Assembly: GCF_037044555.1 (NCBI RefSeq)
Contig: NZ_CP146275.1
Location: 3,328,501 to 3,392,500, forward strand
Source: Pelagibacterium nitratireducens
GTDB lineage: Bacteria > Pseudomonadota > Alphaproteobacteria > Rhizobiales > Devosiaceae
Direction of reading: 5' to 3'
Length of the DNA stretch: 64,000 nucleotides
The notes beneath the pieces were generated by a model, which searched no databases, had not been told where the DNA came from, and was given only the letters and a program-made list of their open reading frames with translations. Position numbers and translations under genes: made by a program. Shown here in pieces: positions 60,540 through 64,000 of this stretch (the stretch's first letter is position 1; each line of letters opens with the position of its first letter).

Positions 60540-61388
60540 ATGAAAAATTTCAGCGCACCCGAGCGCGACGATATCGTCAGGGTTAAAGGCGTCGGGGTGA
60601 AGCGCGACGGGCGCTGGCTGGTGCGCGGGGTGGATATGGCCATCGCGCGCGGGGAAATCGTGACGCTGATCGGGCCGAACGGATCGGGCAAATCGACAAC
60701 GGTCAAGACCGCTCTGGGCATCATCAAGCCCGATGAGGGCAGCGTCTGGCGGGCGAAAAACCTTGCCATCGGCTATGTGCCGCAAAAAATCGCCATGGAC
60801 CGCTCGCTGCCCATGACGGTGGAACGGTTGATGGGGCTGACGGGACGGCGGACCAAGGCCGAGGTCGCGGCAACGCTTGAGATGGTGGGGATTTCCCATC
60901 TGGCCCGGGCGCAGGTGCATTCGCTTTCGGGCGGGGAATTTCAGCGCGCGCTCATCGCCCGCGCGGTGATCGGGCGGCCCGACCTCTTGGTGCTCGACGA
61001 ACCCGTGCAGGGGGTCGATTTTTCCGGCGAGGTGGCGCTTTACGATCTGATCGGGCGGATCCGCGACGAGACCGGATGCGGGGTGGTTCTGATTTCGCAC
61101 GATCTGCATGTGGTGATGGCGCGCACCGATACGGTGATCTGCCTCAATGGCCATGTGTGCTGCCAGGGCACGCCCGACAGCGTGGCGGCGAGCGGGGAAT
61201 ATGCGGCGCTGTTCGGGCCGCGGGCGGCCGAAACGCTGGCGTTCTATCGCCATGAGCACGACCATTCCCATCTGCCGGACGGGTCAGTGCGCGACGCTGC
61301 GGGGCATTTGCATTTCGACCATCACGCGCACGGGCCTCATTGCGAGCATGAGCATGAGCACGAGGGCGAGGGGCACAAGCATGCTTGA
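60540..61388 (+). CDS. znuC: Zinc ABC transporter ATPase ZnuC
   Basis: The 282-residue protein has an ABC domain (1-235) with LIGPNGSGKSTTVK, LSGGEFQRALIAR and LLVLDEPVQGVDF. A His-rich C-terminal tail of about 45 residues (HDHSHLPDG, HHAHGPHCEHEHEHEGEGHK) could bind zinc in the cytoplasm. It overlaps znuB by 8 bases. With ZnuB it drives high-affinity zinc uptake. Confidence 0.95.
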   Translation: MKNFSAPERDDIVRVKGVGVKRDGRWLVRGVDMAIARGEIVTLIGPNGSGKSTTVKTALGIIKPDEGSVWRAKNLAIGYVPQKIAMDRSLPMTVERLMGLTGRRTKAEVAATLEMVGISHLARAQVHSLSGGEFQRALIARAVIGRPDLLVLDEPVQGVDFSGEVALYDLIGRIRDETGCGVVLISHDLHVVMARTDTVICLNGHVCCQGTPDSVAASGEYAALFGPRAAETLAFYRHEHDHSHLPDGSVRDAAGHLHFDHHAHGPHCEHEHEHEGEGHKHA

Positions 61389-62181
61389 GAGCTTTTTCAC
61401 GCGCGCTTTGATCGCCGGGGTGGGGCTGGCGGCGGTGACGGGGCCGTTGGGCAGTTTCATCGTCTGGCGGCGGATGGCCTATTTCGGGGATACGATGGCC
61501 CATTCGGCAATACTTGGTGTCGCTCTGGCCCTGTTCTTTTCGTTTTCGCCGGTGGTGGGGGTGTTCGCCATTGCCGTTATGGTGGCGCTGATCCTGGCGT
61601 TTTTGCAGCGCCGGGGCACGCTGTCGGCGGATTCGCTTTTGGGGCTTTTGAGCCATTCGGCGCTGGCGCTGGGACTGGTGCTGGTGTCGCTGATGCCCAA
61701 TGTGAGGATCGATCTGATGGGGTTGCTGTTTGGCGACATTCTTGCGGTGTCGGTGAGCGATCTTTTTGTGATCTATGGCGGCGGGATCGTCGTTCTGGGG
61801 GTTCTGGCGTGGCTGTGGCGGCCGATGCTGGCGGGGACGGTGTCAGAGGACATCGCCCAGGCCGAGGGGCTGAGCCCCGAGCGCACGCGGCTGATCTTCA
61901 TGGTGCTGCTGGCCGGGCTGATCGCGATATCGATGAAAATCCTGGGCGTGCTGCTGATCACCGCCATGCTGATCATTCCCGCGACCGCAGCGCGGCGGCT
62001 GGCCAATACGCCCGAGCAGATGGCGATCTATGCCGGGCTGGGCGGGATCGCCGCCGTGCTTGCGGGCTTGTGGGCCTCGCTTACTTTCGATACGCCATCG
62101 GGACCCTCGATCGTGGTTGCGGCGCTTTGCGTTTTTGCTATTACCTCCATCGTTCCGCTGGGCAACAAGGGAGCCGCCTGA
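61381..62181 (+). CDS. znuB: Zinc ABC transporter permease ZnuB
   Basis: From ATG 61381 the product is 266 residues with about eight membrane helices. SFIVWRRMAYFGDTMAHSAILGVAL and LGVLLITAMLIIPATAARRLA are diagnostic of the ZnuB/MntB permeases. The longer upstream frame only overlaps znuC and is rejected. It is followed after 3 bases by zur. Confidence 0.95.
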   Translation: MLESFFTRALIAGVGLAAVTGPLGSFIVWRRMAYFGDTMAHSAILGVALALFFSFSPVVGVFAIAVMVALILAFLQRRGTLSADSLLGLLSHSALALGLVLVSLMPNVRIDLMGLLFGDILAVSVSDLFVIYGGGIVVLGVLAWLWRPMLAGTVSEDIAQAEGLSPERTRLIFMVLLAGLIAISMKILGVLLITAMLIIPATAARRLANTPEQMAIYAGLGGIAAVLAGLWASLTFDTPSGPSIVVAALCVFAITSIVPLGNKGAA

Positions 62182-62184
62182 GAC

Positions 62185-62583
62185 ATGAGTGCGCATTCCG
62201 ATCTCACCCGCAACCAGTCGCTGGTGCTCGACCGGCTGGAAAAGGCCGAATCGCCGATGAGCGCTTATGCGATCCTCGACCAGTTGCGCGATGACGGCTT
62301 GCGGGCGCCGCTGCAGGTCTATCGGGCGCTCGAAAAACTGCTCGACATGGGACTGGCGCACAGGCTGGAATCGATGAACGCGTTCGTTGCCTGCGCACAG
62401 CCCCATTGCCATGATTCCGGGTTGATCGCCTTTGCGATCTGCGAGAAATGCGGGCAGGTGAGCGAGTTTTCCGACGATGTGGTGCGCGAAAGACTGACCG
62501 GCTGGGCGGACCGGGAGGGGTTCGTGGTCAAGCGCACGACGATGGAGATTCGCGGGGAGTGCCGGGTGTGTGCGGCGGCTTAG
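62185..62583 (+). CDS. zur: Zinc uptake regulator Zur (Fur family)
   Basis: The 132-residue protein has a winged helix (SAYAILDQLRDDGLRAPLQV). The metal-binding half has CAQPHCHDSGLIAFAICEKCG and a C-terminal CRVC; the two Cys pairs form a structural zinc site. Together with Zur-like boxes in front of the aztD-like gene, znuA and znuC this makes Zur the best call over Fur. It is the last gene of the znuC-znuB-zur unit and should sense zinc excess. Confidence 0.93.
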   Translation: MSAHSDLTRNQSLVLDRLEKAESPMSAYAILDQLRDDGLRAPLQVYRALEKLLDMGLAHRLESMNAFVACAQPHCHDSGLIAFAICEKCGQVSEFSDDVVRERLTGWADREGFVVKRTTMEIRGECRVCAAA

Positions 62584-62907
62584 TTTTGCCTCACGGGGCG
62601 CACCGCATTTTTCATGACGCGCTAAAACCGCGCTGTGAAAAATGCTGCCCCTCCGGCCGGGCGGCGAAAACGTTCGCCGGGGTCCTCGCCAAGGGCTCGT
62701 CCAGGCGTGCCCATAATTAGCGCAGCATAGGGTGCTTCCAGAGATGGTGCGGCGTTGGTGCCAATCGCACCGGCCCCCACCATTACGGGAAGGGACCGCC
62801 AAGACGGCGTGCAAGCGGTTCCAAATCCCCAATGCAACACCCTCCCTCATGACGGAGGAGGATGGGAGGGGGTGGCGCGGCAGGCGCTACGGCCGGAACG
62901 CCGGGTG
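62584..62907. other. Intergenic region after zur
   Basis: These 324 bases between zur and the peptide ABC-transporter gene hold no plausible gene. They contain one long hairpin (62595-62651) and further GC-rich short palindromes (CCGGCCGGGCGG near 62654, GGCGCGGCAGGCGC near 62877). Confidence 0.6.
62595..62651. repeat. Long imperfect hairpin after zur
   Basis: Nested arms GGGGC (62595-62599) / GCCCC (62647-62651) and GCATTTTTCA (62605-62614) / TGAAAAATGC (62636-62645, perfect 10 base pairs) enclose TGACGCGCTAAAACCGCGCTG. No U-run follows, so it is not a simple terminator. It may be another dispersed element or an mRNA 3' stabiliser. Confidence 0.6.

Positions 62908-64000
<1,093 letters not shown>

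Overview
The window reads as one contiguous piece of chromosome from a GC-rich alphaproteobacterium of the order Hyphomicrobiales. I infer a Devosiaceae-type genome (Devosia/Pelagibacterium-like) from the Tad pilus locus, the Entner-Doudoroff operon, the CobN-type aerobic cobalamin genes, the AztD-like zinc chaperone and dispersed rhizobial-type palindromic repeats. The genus was not tested by any search. Genes are tightly packed, with many 1-4 base overlaps, and several use GTG or TTG starts. I see no tRNA, rRNA, transposase, phage gene or CRISPR array.

Layout: 1-7048 is a Tad/Flp pilus locus. cpaE (cut by the window edge), cpaC, cpaB, cpaA and two flp pilins are on the minus strand. A secretin N-domain protein and two TadE-like pseudopilins are on the plus strand. 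7188-7805 is a HAD phosphatase. 7802-20887 is a 13-kb minus-strand nucleoside salvage operon: BMP-type ABC transporter, cytidine deaminase, purine nucleoside phosphorylase, deoC, an ALDH16-like aldehyde dehydrogenase, a DUF6958 protein, deoA, deoB and upp. Together these can import nucleosides, release bases, and break deoxyribose down to glyceraldehyde-3-phosphate and acetaldehyde.

21065-25368 holds a CoxG-like gene and, divergent from it, a three-gene cluster of unknown function: a helical TelA-like protein, a DUF6384 membrane protein, and a coiled-coil protein with a Gly-Phe tail. It is the best candidate here for an undescribed system. 25476-26330 is an ArsR regulator with an AHSA1-type partner. 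26409-29391 is a three-gene phosphorelay. 29529-30991 is a von Willebrand A protein with a membrane J-domain protein. 31113-33113 is a BCCT osmolyte transporter. 33147-38548 is an Entner-Doudoroff operon (sugar kinase, zwf, pgl, edd, GNAT).

38717-55181 is a cobalamin island: cobU, cbiB, cobQ, cobB, cobA, cobK, cbiG, cobO, cobN, cobW, cbtA and cbtB. A cobalamin riboswitch stands ahead of cbtB. A LacI regulator, a small exported protein and many REP-like palindromes interrupt the island. 55277-57918 carries an aldo/keto reductase, an alpha/beta hydrolase divergent from an HxlR regulator, and a DMT-family membrane protein. 57969-62583 is a zinc-uptake regulon: an AztD-like chaperone, znuA, znuC, znuB and zur, with three Zur-like operators. 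The window ends inside a peptide-type ABC transporter ATPase gene.
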